9,908 bases of DNA from Dehalococcoidia bacterium (GTDB lineage: Bacteria > Chloroflexota > Dehalococcoidia > GIF9 > AB-539-J10): the NCBI GenBank assembly GCA_030602865.1, contig JAUVYX010000015.1, positions 1 to 9,908 on the forward strand, in the 5' to 3' direction. Below the pieces are notes generated by a model, which did no database searches, had not been told where the DNA came from, and was given only the letters and a program-made list of their open reading frames with translations. Below are positions 1 through 5,988 of the stretch, piece by piece (positions within the stretch are counted from its first letter, which is position 1; each line of letters opens with the position of its first letter). The position numbers and the translations under genes are program-made.

Positions 1-1
1 A

Positions 2-634
2 TTATTTTGTCGACTCTTCTTTTGCAGAAGCAGTCGCCTCCGTTGAAATACTCTCCTGTTGATCTTCTTTACGCAGGCGTGCTACGGCAATTTTCACTAC
101 TACCTGCTCTGGTTGGTTGAGGATTGAGACCCCCTCTCCAGGGTCGATATCCTTTACCCTTATTGCCTGTCCTCCATGTGTGAGAGAGCTGACATCGATT
201 TCTATACTGGCAGGAAGCTTGGAGGGAAGGCTCTCGATACTTATCGTATGGAGTTCGTGTTCCAGCATATTACCTGATATTTCCGCCCCTGGGGCTTTTC
301 CTACCAACACCACAGGCACCTCTATCTTCACCTTCTCCGTCATCTTTACCTGATAAAAATCTATATGTAGCAACTTTCTATTCAATGGATTGCGTTGAAT
401 CTCGCGAACTAGAACGTGCTTTGCCCTTTTTTCCTTGTCAACCTTAAGGCTGATAAGAGCCACCTTGGCCTCATCTTTAAGCACTTTCTCGAGGATTTCG
501 GTATCGCCCTGCAGGGCAAGCGATTTAGTGGTAGGCCCAAAGAGATGTACCGGAGTTACTCCCTGGCGGCGCAGGTATTTAACTTTCTTGCCCAGAATTT
601 CACGCTTATTAAGTACTAGTTCAATTTCCTTCAT
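2..634 (-). CDS. rplY: 50S ribosomal protein L25 / general stress protein CTC family
   Basis: This 210-residue protein binds 5S rRNA in the large ribosomal subunit. The N-terminal L25 domain (about residues 5-95) shows the family pattern of Arg/Lys-rich GKKVKYLRRQG followed by a P-V-H-L-F-G turn, and later QRNPLNRKLLHIDFYQV. The second, TL5/CTC beta domain covers about 97-185 (VEVPVVLVGKAPG, LEHELHTISIE, LPSKLPASIEIDVSSL). A short Glu/Ser/Thr-rich tail follows, so this is the long two-domain form rather than the short E. coli form. The ATG is preceded by an AAAGGAGA ribosome binding site at 641-648. The stop lies at 2-4, so the gene is complete. It is transcribed away from the rest of the window, and its downstream neighbour is outside it. 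Family identity is very secure. Confidence 0.95.
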   Translation of the reverse strand: MKEIELVLNKREILGKKVKYLRRQGVTPVHLFGPTTKSLALQGDTEILEKVLKDEAKVALISLKVDKEKRAKHVLVREIQRNPLNRKLLHIDFYQVKMTEKVKIEVPVVLVGKAPGAEISGNMLEHELHTISIESLPSKLPASIEIDVSSLTHGGQAIRVKDIDPGEGVSILNQPEQVVVKIAVARLRKEDQQESISTEATASAKEESTK

Positions 635-681
635 TTAATCTCTCCTTTTATATTGAGGATATAGTCTGCTGAAATATTTCT

Positions 682-718
682 AGCCAGAAAGCTTGCAATG
701 TTCTTGTATCTTCTGGCT
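682..718 (-). repeat. Inverted repeat (8-bp perfect arms) in the rplY leader
   Basis: AGCCAGAA at 682-689 pairs perfectly with TTCTGGCT at 711-718, with a 21-nt spacer. No U-tract follows on either strand, so it is not an intrinsic terminator. It lies between the putative rplY promoter and start codon and could form a leader hairpin. Function is unknown. Confidence 0.4.
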
Positions 719-778
719 CCAATATCACTATGTTGTTTTTTTATTTTTCTTTTATATAAGGCCTATATTTATTAGCTC

Positions 779-787
779 ATTATAGCA
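779..787 (-). promoter_or_regulatory. Putative extended -10 promoter of rplY
   Basis: Read on the minus strand this is TGCTATAAT, a perfect -10 hexamer with the extended TGN element. The -35 region about 17 bp further upstream has no good match, which is tolerable for an extended -10 promoter. It would give a leader of roughly 135-140 nt containing the 682-718 hairpin. Confidence 0.4.
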
Positions 788-942
788 TGTTGTGGCTGCA
801 GTTAGTTTTCCCCTTTGAAGAGGGTTTTTATGAAGCAACATAAAATTGCTACAACTTTTCCATAATTTCTACATATTTCAGGTCTATTATGTAGGGCAGA
901 GGTCAAGAGACTTGAATATTGAAGACTAGAAAGGAGAGAAAG

Positions 943-1587
943 ATGAATAAAAAAGTGAAACTTTTGTTAGTAAGCCTGGTAATAGTTGTGATAGGGATCG
1001 GCATTGCCGCTGTTCCATTCCAGGAAAACATTATGGCTGCGGATCCCCTTAATATCGAGGTTCCCCCAAGGTATCGCCACTCTGAAGATGGAGAGGGGGT
1101 TGGCTATCATGGGATAGGCTATGTATACCACGAATCGATTGATGCCGTGAGCGAACTGTTAGGGCTCAGTCCTGAGGAGATCAGGGAAGAACGTAAGTTG
1201 GGCAAGAGTTTAGTGGAGATTGCGGAGGAGCAGGGAGTAAGTGAGGATGCTCTGATAGAGGCTATCATGGCTGCTCCGAAGGAAGCGATTGAGCAGAAGG
1301 TCGAGGATGGTATATTGACCCAGGAGCAGGCGGATCAGATGATTGAACGCCTGGAGCAGAGAGTGATTTGGAGAATCAATAGAACTGATATAGTGCCCAT
1401 AGGGTATCGCGAATACAATGGCGGCGGACAATATGCTGAAGGTGCGGCTTTCGGCATGGTAGGCCAGCGGTCTATGACTAATGATTGTGAGAGAGACTGT
1501 GATGGAGATGAAGAGCGGTGTTTTGGCAAGGGAAATAGTATTTATGGAACAAGTGCAGAGAATCGATATGCCGGGCAATGGGCATGA
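943..1587 (+). CDS. Secreted or membrane-anchored helical protein of unknown function
   Basis: The gene encodes a 214-residue protein. I chose the ATG at 943 because AAGGAG at 931-936 sits correctly before it; the in-frame TTG at 919 would include that ribosome binding site in the coding sequence. Residues 1-33 form a signal sequence or membrane anchor (Lys-rich start, then LLLVSLVIVVIGIGIAAVP). About residues 66-135 form a helical unit: LGLSPEEIREERKLGKSLVEIAEEQGVSEDALIEAI, then a second helix pair ending in GILTQEQADQMIERL. This pattern recurs in secreted Chloroflexota and actinobacterial proteins and loosely resembles DUF2680-like proteins. The C-terminus is Gly-rich with a Cys cluster (C182, C186, C193) in an acidic context. 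A two-component system follows after a terminator, so a stress or envelope link is possible. No function can be named. Confidence 0.75.
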   Translation: MNKKVKLLLVSLVIVVIGIGIAAVPFQENIMAADPLNIEVPPRYRHSEDGEGVGYHGIGYVYHESIDAVSELLGLSPEEIREERKLGKSLVEIAEEQGVSEDALIEAIMAAPKEAIEQKVEDGILTQEQADQMIERLEQRVIWRINRTDIVPIGYREYNGGGQYAEGAAFGMVGQRSMTNDCERDCDGDEERCFGKGNSIYGTSAENRYAGQWA

Positions 1588-1614
1588 GATGATTCACTAA
1601 CTACCTAATCTCTG

Positions 1615-1650
1615 GGGAGGCAGGCATAAGTTCTGCCTCCCTTTATTCAA
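1615..1650 (+). terminator. Rho-independent terminator
   Basis: A perfect 9-bp GC-rich stem, GGGAGGCAG (1615-1623) with CTGCCTCCC (1633-1641), has a 9-nt loop and is followed by the T-rich stretch TTTATTCAATTT. It lies 28 bp after the stop of the secreted-protein gene and separates that gene from the two-component system. Confidence 0.9.
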
Positions 1651-1664
1651 TTTAATGGTCGAGA

Positions 1665-1694
1665 TTGACATATAACACGTGTAGCACACATAAT
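1665..1694 (+). promoter_or_regulatory. Putative promoter of the two-component operon with an internal palindrome
   Basis: A consensus -35, TTGACA (1665-1670), is followed after 18 bp by CATAAT (1689-1694). An 8-bp palindrome, ACACGTGT (1675-1682), lies in the spacer and could be an operator. Initiation would fall near 1700, so the ATG at 1693 would not be in the transcript and the response regulator would start at 1708 with a very short leader. Confidence 0.5.
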
Positions 1695-1707
1695 GGCCAG
1701 GGGTATT

Positions 1708-2400
1708 ATGAAAAGAAAGATATTGGTAGTCGACGATGAGAAGAAAATCGTCGATATAGTAAAGGCCTATCTGGAAAGAGAGAGATATCAGGTCACCGTT
1801 GCCTATGACGGCGAGGAAGCTCTGGATATGGCCAGGGAGCAACTGCCAGATCTGCTGGTTCTGGATCTGATGCTTCCTGGGATTTCCGGGTGGGATGTAT
1901 GCCGCATCCTTCGAAAAGAATCGGATATCCCTATCATTATGTTGACGGCACGTGACGAGGTCACAGACAAAATTGTTGGATTGGAACTGGGTGCGGACGA
2001 TTATGTTACCAAGCCATTCGACCCCAAGGAACTTGTTTCGCGAGTGAAGTCCGTACTCAGGCGATCTCAAGGCAGCGCTACCTACAGCACCTTATTGAAA
2101 GTCGGTGAATTGAGCATAGATGTAGAGAAACGCCTGGCTCGTGTTGCTGGCGAGTCTATTGAATTGACTTCTACCGAGTTCGATTTGTTAAAGATAATGG
2201 CTCAGCACCCAGGCCGTGTTTACAACCGTATGAAATTGCTGGATGAGATCCAGGGTGACTCATATGAAGGGTATGAACGTACTATTGATAGCCATATAAA
2301 GAACCTGCGCAAGAAGATCGAGCCTGATCCTAATCATCCCAGGCATATTATCACTGTTTACGGTGTTGGCTATAAACTTCAGGAGAATTCAGGTGCGTAG
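1708..2400 (+). CDS. OmpR/PhoB-family response regulator
   Basis: This 230-residue DNA-binding regulator is phosphorylated by the adjacent histidine kinase. The receiver domain (about 1-118) shows the acidic pair D9/D10 (LVVDDE), phospho-acceptor D53 (LLVLDLMLPG), T80 (IIMLTAR) and K102 (DYVTKPF). The C-terminal winged-helix domain (about 130-225) shows the OmpR/PhoB pattern: ELTSTEFDLLKIMAQHPGRVYNR, the recognition region ERTIDSHIKNLRKKIEPDP, and the wing IITVYGVGYKL. An in-frame ATG at 1693 would add five residues. I prefer 1708 because AGGGG at 1699-1703 precedes it, the protein then begins MKRKILVVDDE as is usual, and the likely -10 box overlaps 1693. The stop overlaps the start of the kinase gene. 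The stimulus and target genes cannot be read from the sequence. Confidence 0.95.
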   Translation: MKRKILVVDDEKKIVDIVKAYLERERYQVTVAYDGEEALDMAREQLPDLLVLDLMLPGISGWDVCRILRKESDIPIIMLTARDEVTDKIVGLELGADDYVTKPFDPKELVSRVKSVLRRSQGSATYSTLLKVGELSIDVEKRLARVAGESIELTSTEFDLLKIMAQHPGRVYNRMKLLDEIQGDSYEGYERTIDSHIKNLRKKIEPDPNHPRHIITVYGVGYKLQENSGA

Positions 2401-3811
2401 TCTGAACTGGAAACTCGGCGGCGCCCTTCTGCTGATGGTAGTAGTTTCTATTGGGCTGATGGCGTATCTGACCAACCTGAATACTGCCAGGGAGTTCCGT
2501 CAGTATATCTCTTGTATCAATGTCGTGTATGCCGAAAGGGTTGAGCAAAGCCTGACATTATTCTATAGCAAAGAATATAGCTGGATTGGCATACAGAGTG
2601 CCCTGGAAGCTTCGCTGGAAGCAGAGGACGGCAGATTGGTTGTGGCGGATAGTGCTGGAGTTGTAGTTGGTGATAGCTATGGAGATTGGCAAGGGAGGGA
2701 TGCGGAGGATCTTGGACTGAAGGGAGGTATCCTCATTGATGTTTTGGGTAAGGAGGTGGGGGAATTCTATTTGATAGGGACACCTGTTGCATGGATTAGC
2801 AGAGGACATATGGGGCAGTGGGACAAATTCATCCCTCCTGTCCTGAATATGGCTGAGCAGGATTTTCTTAAACGCGTACGAGTTTCTCTTTTACTGGCGG
2901 GGCTCCTTGCAGCCGGTGTGGCTATTCTACTGGGCTTGATAATCACCCGACAAATCACCAGGCCCATCCATGCTCTCACTGCAGGGGCGCGTCGCATAGC
3001 CAGAGGGCAGCTTAATTATCGGGTAGAGGTTCACTCCAAAGACGAAATCGGCGATCTGGCGACATCCTTCAACGAAATGGGTTCTGTCTTGAGCAAGAAC
3101 GAGGAGACTCGCCGTCGATTGTTGGCTGACATAACCCATGAATTGCGCACGCCACTCACTGTAATTGAAGGAACTGTAAATGGGATACTGGATGGAGTTT
3201 TTGAGCCAGACAAGGAACGATTGAACTCGATAAAGGATGAGACTTTCCTGTTAACTCGTTTGATTAATGACTTGAGGGATATTTCCCTGGCTGAATCAGG
3301 ACAACTCAAGTTGGAGATTGCGCCCACAGATATGGCAAAACTGGTGAATCGAAAGCTGTCGCAGGCTGAGCGGACAGCTCATGCAAAGGGAGTGCAGCTC
3401 GAATTACAAGCGGCGCAGGATATGCCTGAGCTTAGAGTTGATTTGCTCCGGATGGAACAGGTTATTGCCAATCTGATTACCAATGCAGTGCGACATACTT
3501 TTGCTGGAGGGAAAGTTACCGTTTTCTTGCAAGAGGGGACTGTAGATGATGGAAGCGGACTTGATTGTCCTCATATGCTAATTTCTGTTGCTGATACGGG
3601 GGAGGGAATTGGAGCAGAGCATCTGGCAAAGGTCTTCGAACGGTTCTACAGGGCGGATAGCTCTCGTGCCAGAAGCAGGGGTGAAACGGGATTGGGACTG
3701 GCCATAGTCAAGCAGATGGTTGAAGCTCATAGTGGCAGGGTCTGGGTATTGAGTGAACCGGACAAGGGCAGCACCTTCTTCGTTGCGCTTCCCTTTGATA
3801 GTTCTTTGTGA
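2393..3811 (+). CDS. HAMP-domain sensor histidine kinase
   Basis: This is the membrane-bound sensor partner of the preceding response regulator. The GTG at 2393 is preferred: AGGAGA (2381-2386) precedes it by 6 nt and it overlaps the upstream TAG. The upstream in-frame GTG at 2363 is less likely. The protein has 472 residues: TM1 at about 6-26, an extracytoplasmic sensor region at about 27-160, TM2 at about 162-183, and HAMP at about 187-240 (ITRQITRPIHAL, EIGDLATSFNEM). HisKA carries the phospho-acceptor H249 in DITHELRTPL. The HATPase domain carries the N box (NLITNAVRH, N364), G1 DTGEGIG (401-407), the F box FERFYRAD and G2 GETGLGLAIV (430-439). All catalytic motifs are intact. The sensor region has no recognised domain, so the signal is unknown. 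Confidence 0.95.
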   Translation: MRSLNWKLGGALLLMVVVSIGLMAYLTNLNTAREFRQYISCINVVYAERVEQSLTLFYSKEYSWIGIQSALEASLEAEDGRLVVADSAGVVVGDSYGDWQGRDAEDLGLKGGILIDVLGKEVGEFYLIGTPVAWISRGHMGQWDKFIPPVLNMAEQDFLKRVRVSLLLAGLLAAGVAILLGLIITRQITRPIHALTAGARRIARGQLNYRVEVHSKDEIGDLATSFNEMGSVLSKNEETRRRLLADITHELRTPLTVIEGTVNGILDGVFEPDKERLNSIKDETFLLTRLINDLRDISLAESGQLKLEIAPTDMAKLVNRKLSQAERTAHAKGVQLELQAAQDMPELRVDLLRMEQVIANLITNAVRHTFAGGKVTVFLQEGTVDDGSGLDCPHMLISVADTGEGIGAEHLAKVFERFYRADSSRARSRGETGLGLAIVKQMVEAHSGRVWVLSEPDKGSTFFVALPFDSSL

Positions 3812-3881
3812 TGGTGGAAGAGAGGTGTGCTAGTGCAGGGGTTCATAGCTATGGATGTCCAACCGCTGGTACTTTGTAATA

Positions 3882-4778
3882 TCAGCTTAAATCGTCTGCA
3901 GACTTAACTATAATAGAGAGCACGAGCAGCACTATTCCGATAGCCAGAATGACTATGCTGTATATTCGCAGAGGGCTGATAAGGTCACCGACCAGGACTG
4001 GCAAGAATGAGGTAATTTCATGTGGCAATTTAGCAGGTATCATACCAGAGATAAGGCTTCTGGCGAGCAAAGTAGCTATCAGGGTAGAGGCTCCTGCCAC
4101 AACGAAAGGCACTCCGCTGTAACGGGCAATGGCTTTTAGCCGCCACCACTGCAGCAGGGCGATAAGCAATATCAGTAAGGCTATTAAGCTTATCAATATT
4201 ATATCGCCGATCTCTATATAGCCGACGATTTGTCGAGCCTGGTGAAGTCGTGCTGTTAGTTCTGATCCCAGGAATGTCTCGTTGATTTCAAGTTGCTCGG
4301 GTATTTGATTATCTATCTCTAGGTATATCTGTGATAGGAAGACCTGTATCATTTCCTGGGGAATCCCTTCCAGTTCAGGGGGGAGGGATTCAAGGACAAC
4401 ATCCTTCACATTTTCCTTTATACCGTCCCTGACCTCTTTTAGCGGAATGACGATATGAAGGTCCTGTCCTCCCTTAAGATAGGCAAAACCATCGTAGATA
4501 ACGAGGTTGACCTGCTCTTTCAGCCAGGGCTCAAGCTCGGTGATGGTCTCATCTATTATTTCTTCTACATAAGGGACTTCGGCGGGAACTTGGTCATTTA
4601 ATTGAAGGCTAACCTGGTCGATGATGATTGAGTAGGCATCCAACTTCTCCATCTCAGAGATAATGAAGGCAGGGTTAAGTATGGTATTCTCCAGGGTGAT
4701 TATGCCTCCCAGTATAATCAGGGTAACAGTTAACAGGAAACCAATTATTCCGGAGAGTATCCCTTTAACAATCTTCAT
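3882..4778 (-). CDS. Conserved-looking integral membrane protein, function unknown
   Basis: I do not recognise a family for this 298-residue protein. It has an N-terminal hydrophobic segment (about 7-29), a long acidic, probably extracytoplasmic domain (about 30-190), then three membrane segments (about 192-212, 221-243, 271-292) and a short polar tail. The soluble domain is rich in Glu, Ile and Leu, with repeated amphipathic stretches (VPAEVPYVEEIIDETITELEPW, SLPPELEGIPQEMIQVFL), and has no cysteine or catalytic-looking motif. It is convergent with the histidine kinase gene and shares no operon in the window. The 70-bp gap between the two stops has no convincing terminator. The ribosome binding site is weak (GAGAAAAG). 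The putative promoter is at 4795-4823, giving a leader of only about 10 nt. That the gene is real is supported by its length, composition and membrane topology. Confidence 0.8.
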   Translation of the reverse strand: MKIVKGILSGIIGFLLTVTLIILGGIITLENTILNPAFIISEMEKLDAYSIIIDQVSLQLNDQVPAEVPYVEEIIDETITELEPWLKEQVNLVIYDGFAYLKGGQDLHIVIPLKEVRDGIKENVKDVVLESLPPELEGIPQEMIQVFLSQIYLEIDNQIPEQLEINETFLGSELTARLHQARQIVGYIEIGDIILISLIALLILLIALLQWWRLKAIARYSGVPFVVAGASTLIATLLARSLISGMIPAKLPHEITSFLPVLVGDLISPLRIYSIVILAIGIVLLVLSIIVKSADDLS

Positions 4779-4794
4779 ACGCTTTTCTCATTCT

Positions 4795-4823
4795 ATTATT
4801 CCATTAAGGTCTGGCTATTTCAA
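4795..4823 (-). promoter_or_regulatory. Putative promoter of the membrane-protein gene
   Basis: On the minus strand TTGAAA (4818-4823) is separated by 17 bp from AATAAT (4795-4800). The start codon at 4776-4778 would be only about 10 nt from the transcription start, which fits the poor ribosome binding site. Confidence 0.4.
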
Positions 4824-4925
4824 GTTAGCGTCATGAGGGTTCCGACAGGATAGCTGCAGGGGCTCAGAAACCCTTCCACATTGATGAAATATGTCTTAAC
4901 AATATAACCTCATAGTCTCTATTTC

Positions 4926-4962
4926 CTTACTATACTGTATTGACTAGTTCAAGTATGGTAAG
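4926..4962. repeat. Inverted repeat, 11-bp arms with one mismatch
   Basis: CTTACTATACT (4926-4936) is opposed by AGTATGGTAAG (4952-4962) across a 15-nt spacer; the one mismatch would be a G-U pair in RNA. No U-tract follows. It lies about 70 bp upstream of the -35 of the thioredoxin operon and could be a binding site for another regulator or a hairpin. Function is unknown. Confidence 0.4.
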
Positions 4963-5031
4963 AATGGCATCCTCCTTGTTGTTTCCGGTTGGCTATCTGC
5001 TGTTTGCTTTTATTAAGCTTGACTCATCATT

Positions 5032-5059
5032 TTGACAGAGGAAACAAATAAGCTATAAT
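5032..5059 (+). promoter_or_regulatory. Strong sigma-70-type promoter of the thioredoxin/ArsFG-like operon
   Basis: Perfect consensus boxes, TTGACA (5032-5037) and TATAAT (5054-5059), are separated by 16 bp. Transcription would start near 5066, inside the dyad at 5059-5080, as expected for a strong promoter held off by a repressor. Confidence 0.85.
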
Positions 5060-5080
5060 ATATGCATCAATGTGCATATA
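5059..5080. promoter_or_regulatory. ArsR-type operator upstream of the thioredoxin operon
   Basis: The dyad TATATGCA-N6-TGCATATA has perfect 8-bp arms and overlaps the last base of the -10 box and the expected start of transcription. The same arms and spacing occur inside the palindrome in front of the ArsR gene (7837-7858), with a different spacer. The shared arms and matching position relative to each promoter make it very likely that the ArsR encoded at 7878 represses both units. Binding itself is inferred. Confidence 0.8.
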
Positions 5081-5184
5081 CAAATACAGATAGGCAACTA
5101 ACGTATAGGTGAATTACTGAACTTGGTTAATAGTATAGGCAGATTTAGCTTGAGGAAGAAATAACTATAAAGGAGCTAAGGTAA

Positions 5185-5448
5185 ATGAAGATCAGCATAA
5201 AGGTTTTTCATCCAAGCCCACCATGTGCAAAATGCAAACAGGTGGAGAAAGTGGCTAAAAAGGTAGCTGAAAAGTATCCCGAGGAGGTAGAAATGGTCGC
5301 CTTTCCGGTGATATCTGATGAAGCCCGAAGCTATGGAATCATGCTCACGCCTGGCGTGGTGATAAATGACAGAGTTTTTTCTTCAGGGAAGGTGATTTCA
5401 GAGCTTGAATTGGAGAACGCAGTAAAAAAAGAGTTGGAAGCAGGATGA
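5185..5448 (+). CDS. Small thioredoxin-fold protein, CAKC active site
   Basis: This 87-residue protein has no signal peptide and is presumably cytosolic. It has the minimal thioredoxin/glutaredoxin-like fold of the Thioredoxin_3 type: a first beta strand (KISIKVFH), the active-site loop SPPCAKC (C14, C17) at the start of a long Lys-rich helix, a second strand (VEMVAFPVI), a short helix, and TPGVVIND (T55-P56) supplying the expected cis-proline opposite the CxxC. Start codon ATG is preceded by AAAGGAG at 5169-5175. It is the first gene of an operon and overlaps the next by 4 nt. Its role is probably dithiol electron transfer or metal(loid)/thiol handling, supplying the membrane and lipoprotein partners downstream. 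The substrate is not determinable. Confidence 0.85.
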   Translation: MKISIKVFHPSPPCAKCKQVEKVAKKVAEKYPEEVEMVAFPVISDEARSYGIMLTPGVVINDRVFSSGKVISELELENAVKKELEAG

Positions 5449-5711
5449 TGAAGGTAAAAATGGAAGTGCTCAGTGGAGACCCTCCCTGCCCGGGATGCCT
5501 CGCAATCCTGGAGTTGGCTGATGAGGTTGCCCTGAAATATAAAGAGAAACTGGATGTAACCAAACTGATTGGAGAGGAAGCAATAGCCAAATTCGAAGAG
5601 TACAAAATCGGCTGTGTGCCGGCAATTGTTATTAATGGGAAGATAAGAATTGAAGGCATATGTCCCAGTCGAACTACTTTGGCCAATGCACTAAGGGAAG
5701 GTGGCCTATGA
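5445..5711 (+). CDS. Small thioredoxin-fold protein, CPGC active site
   Basis: This 88-residue cytosolic protein is a paralogue of the preceding gene. It keeps the active site DPPCPGC (C15, C18), a helix, a second strand (LDVTKLIG), and CVPAIVING with the cis-proline at 59. It also has C57 just before the V-P and C73 in the C-terminal GICPS turn; the third paralogue shares the C-terminal Cys but not the cysteine before the cis-proline. The start overlaps the upstream stop (ATGA); an ATG immediately after (5448) is equally possible. GGAAG at 5436-5440 may act as ribosome binding site. The extra cysteines could bind a metalloid or form a second disulfide. A thiol-redox function is well supported; the partner is not known. 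Confidence 0.85.
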   Translation: MMKVKMEVLSGDPPCPGCLAILELADEVALKYKEKLDVTKLIGEEAIAKFEEYKIGCVPAIVINGKIRIEGICPSRTTLANALREGGL

Positions 5712-5974
5712 ATAAGATAAAAGTCGAGGCATTTTTATCAGTCCCAACCTGCTCCGGTGGTGTTGCCCTCTCCAAATTGCTCAGTGAAATCGAAGAGGAA
5801 TATGGTGATAAGGTGGAGCTTATCACTTACAGAGGGCGAAATGAACTATTTGAGAAATATGGCCTGTCTGCTGCGCCAGCAGTAGTGATTGGAGAATTGA
5901 TCAAGATAATGGGACTCTGCCCAAGCAAAGAGTCCCTGCTTGCTGCCCTACTGGAAGTGGGACTAGAACAATAA
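5708..5974 (+). CDS. Thioredoxin-fold protein with degenerate CSGG active site
   Basis: This 88-residue protein is the third tandem paralogue. The start at 5708 overlaps the upstream stop by 4 nt (ATGA) and aligns with the two paralogues; an upstream in-frame ATG at 5660 would add 16 residues lying inside the previous gene and is rejected. The active-site loop reads VPTCSGG: C15 remains but the second Cys of CxxC is replaced by Gly, making it monothiol. The cis-proline (SAAPAVVIG) and the C-terminal GLCPS turn, with another Cys, are retained. It may work as a monothiol glutaredoxin-like protein, a metal(loid)-binding chaperone, or pair its active-site Cys with the C-terminal one. Intact fold features and position in the operon argue against a simple pseudogene. 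Confidence 0.8.
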   Translation: MNKIKVEAFLSVPTCSGGVALSKLLSEIEEEYGDKVELITYRGRNELFEKYGLSAAPAVVIGELIKIMGLCPSKESLLAALLEVGLEQ

Positions 5975-5988
5975 CAGGAAAAATTACT

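Larger units (their letters stand above)
635..942. other. Divergent intergenic region between rplY and the secreted-protein gene
   Basis: This AT-rich 308-bp gap carries the control regions of two divergent genes. On the minus strand there is an extended -10 (TGCTATAAT) at 779-787 and a hairpin that would sit in the rplY leader (682-718). On the plus strand three TTTC tetramers are spaced 9 and 10 bp apart (857-860, 866-869, 876-879) about 65-85 bp before the secreted-protein start. The plus-strand promoter is unclear; a weak candidate is TTGCTA at 846-851 with TACATA at 870-875. I see no additional gene here. Confidence 0.5.
4779..5184. other. Divergent 406-bp intergenic region with promoters, an operator and an inverted repeat
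   Basis: This region separates the leftward membrane-protein gene from the rightward thioredoxin operon. It holds a leftward promoter (4795-4823), an unexplained inverted repeat (4926-4962), a near-perfect rightward promoter (5032-5059) and an ArsR-type dyad (5059-5080). A leader of about 120 nt ends in a good ribosome binding site, AAAGGAG at 5169-5175. I find no small gene or recognisable riboswitch in the leader. Confidence 0.6.

Noticed and set aside
811..831. CCCTT-loop-GAGGG followed by TTTTT as a terminator
   Set aside because: The stem is only about five pairs including a G-T, and no plus-strand gene ends upstream of it.
919..942. TTG start adding eight residues to the secreted protein
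   Set aside because: The ribosome binding site AAGGAG at 931-936 would be inside the coding sequence; ATG at 943 has correct spacing and begins a normal signal sequence.
1210..1578. Minus-strand open frame opposite the secreted-protein gene
   Set aside because: Composition is unlike a protein, there is no ribosome binding site, and it is antisense to a gene with signal peptide and terminator.
2363..2392. Upstream GTG start for the histidine kinase
   Set aside because: AGGAGA at 2381-2386 is placed for the GTG at 2393, which also gives the usual short overlap with the response regulator stop.
3844..3853. 10-bp palindrome CATAGCTATG between the convergent genes
   Set aside because: Short, with no U-tract and no promoter nearby; it can be chance.
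5660..5707. N-terminal extension of the third thioredoxin-like protein from an ATG at 5660
   Set aside because: It lies inside the preceding gene in another frame. The ATG at 5708 gives the 4-nt coupled overlap and aligns with the two paralogues.
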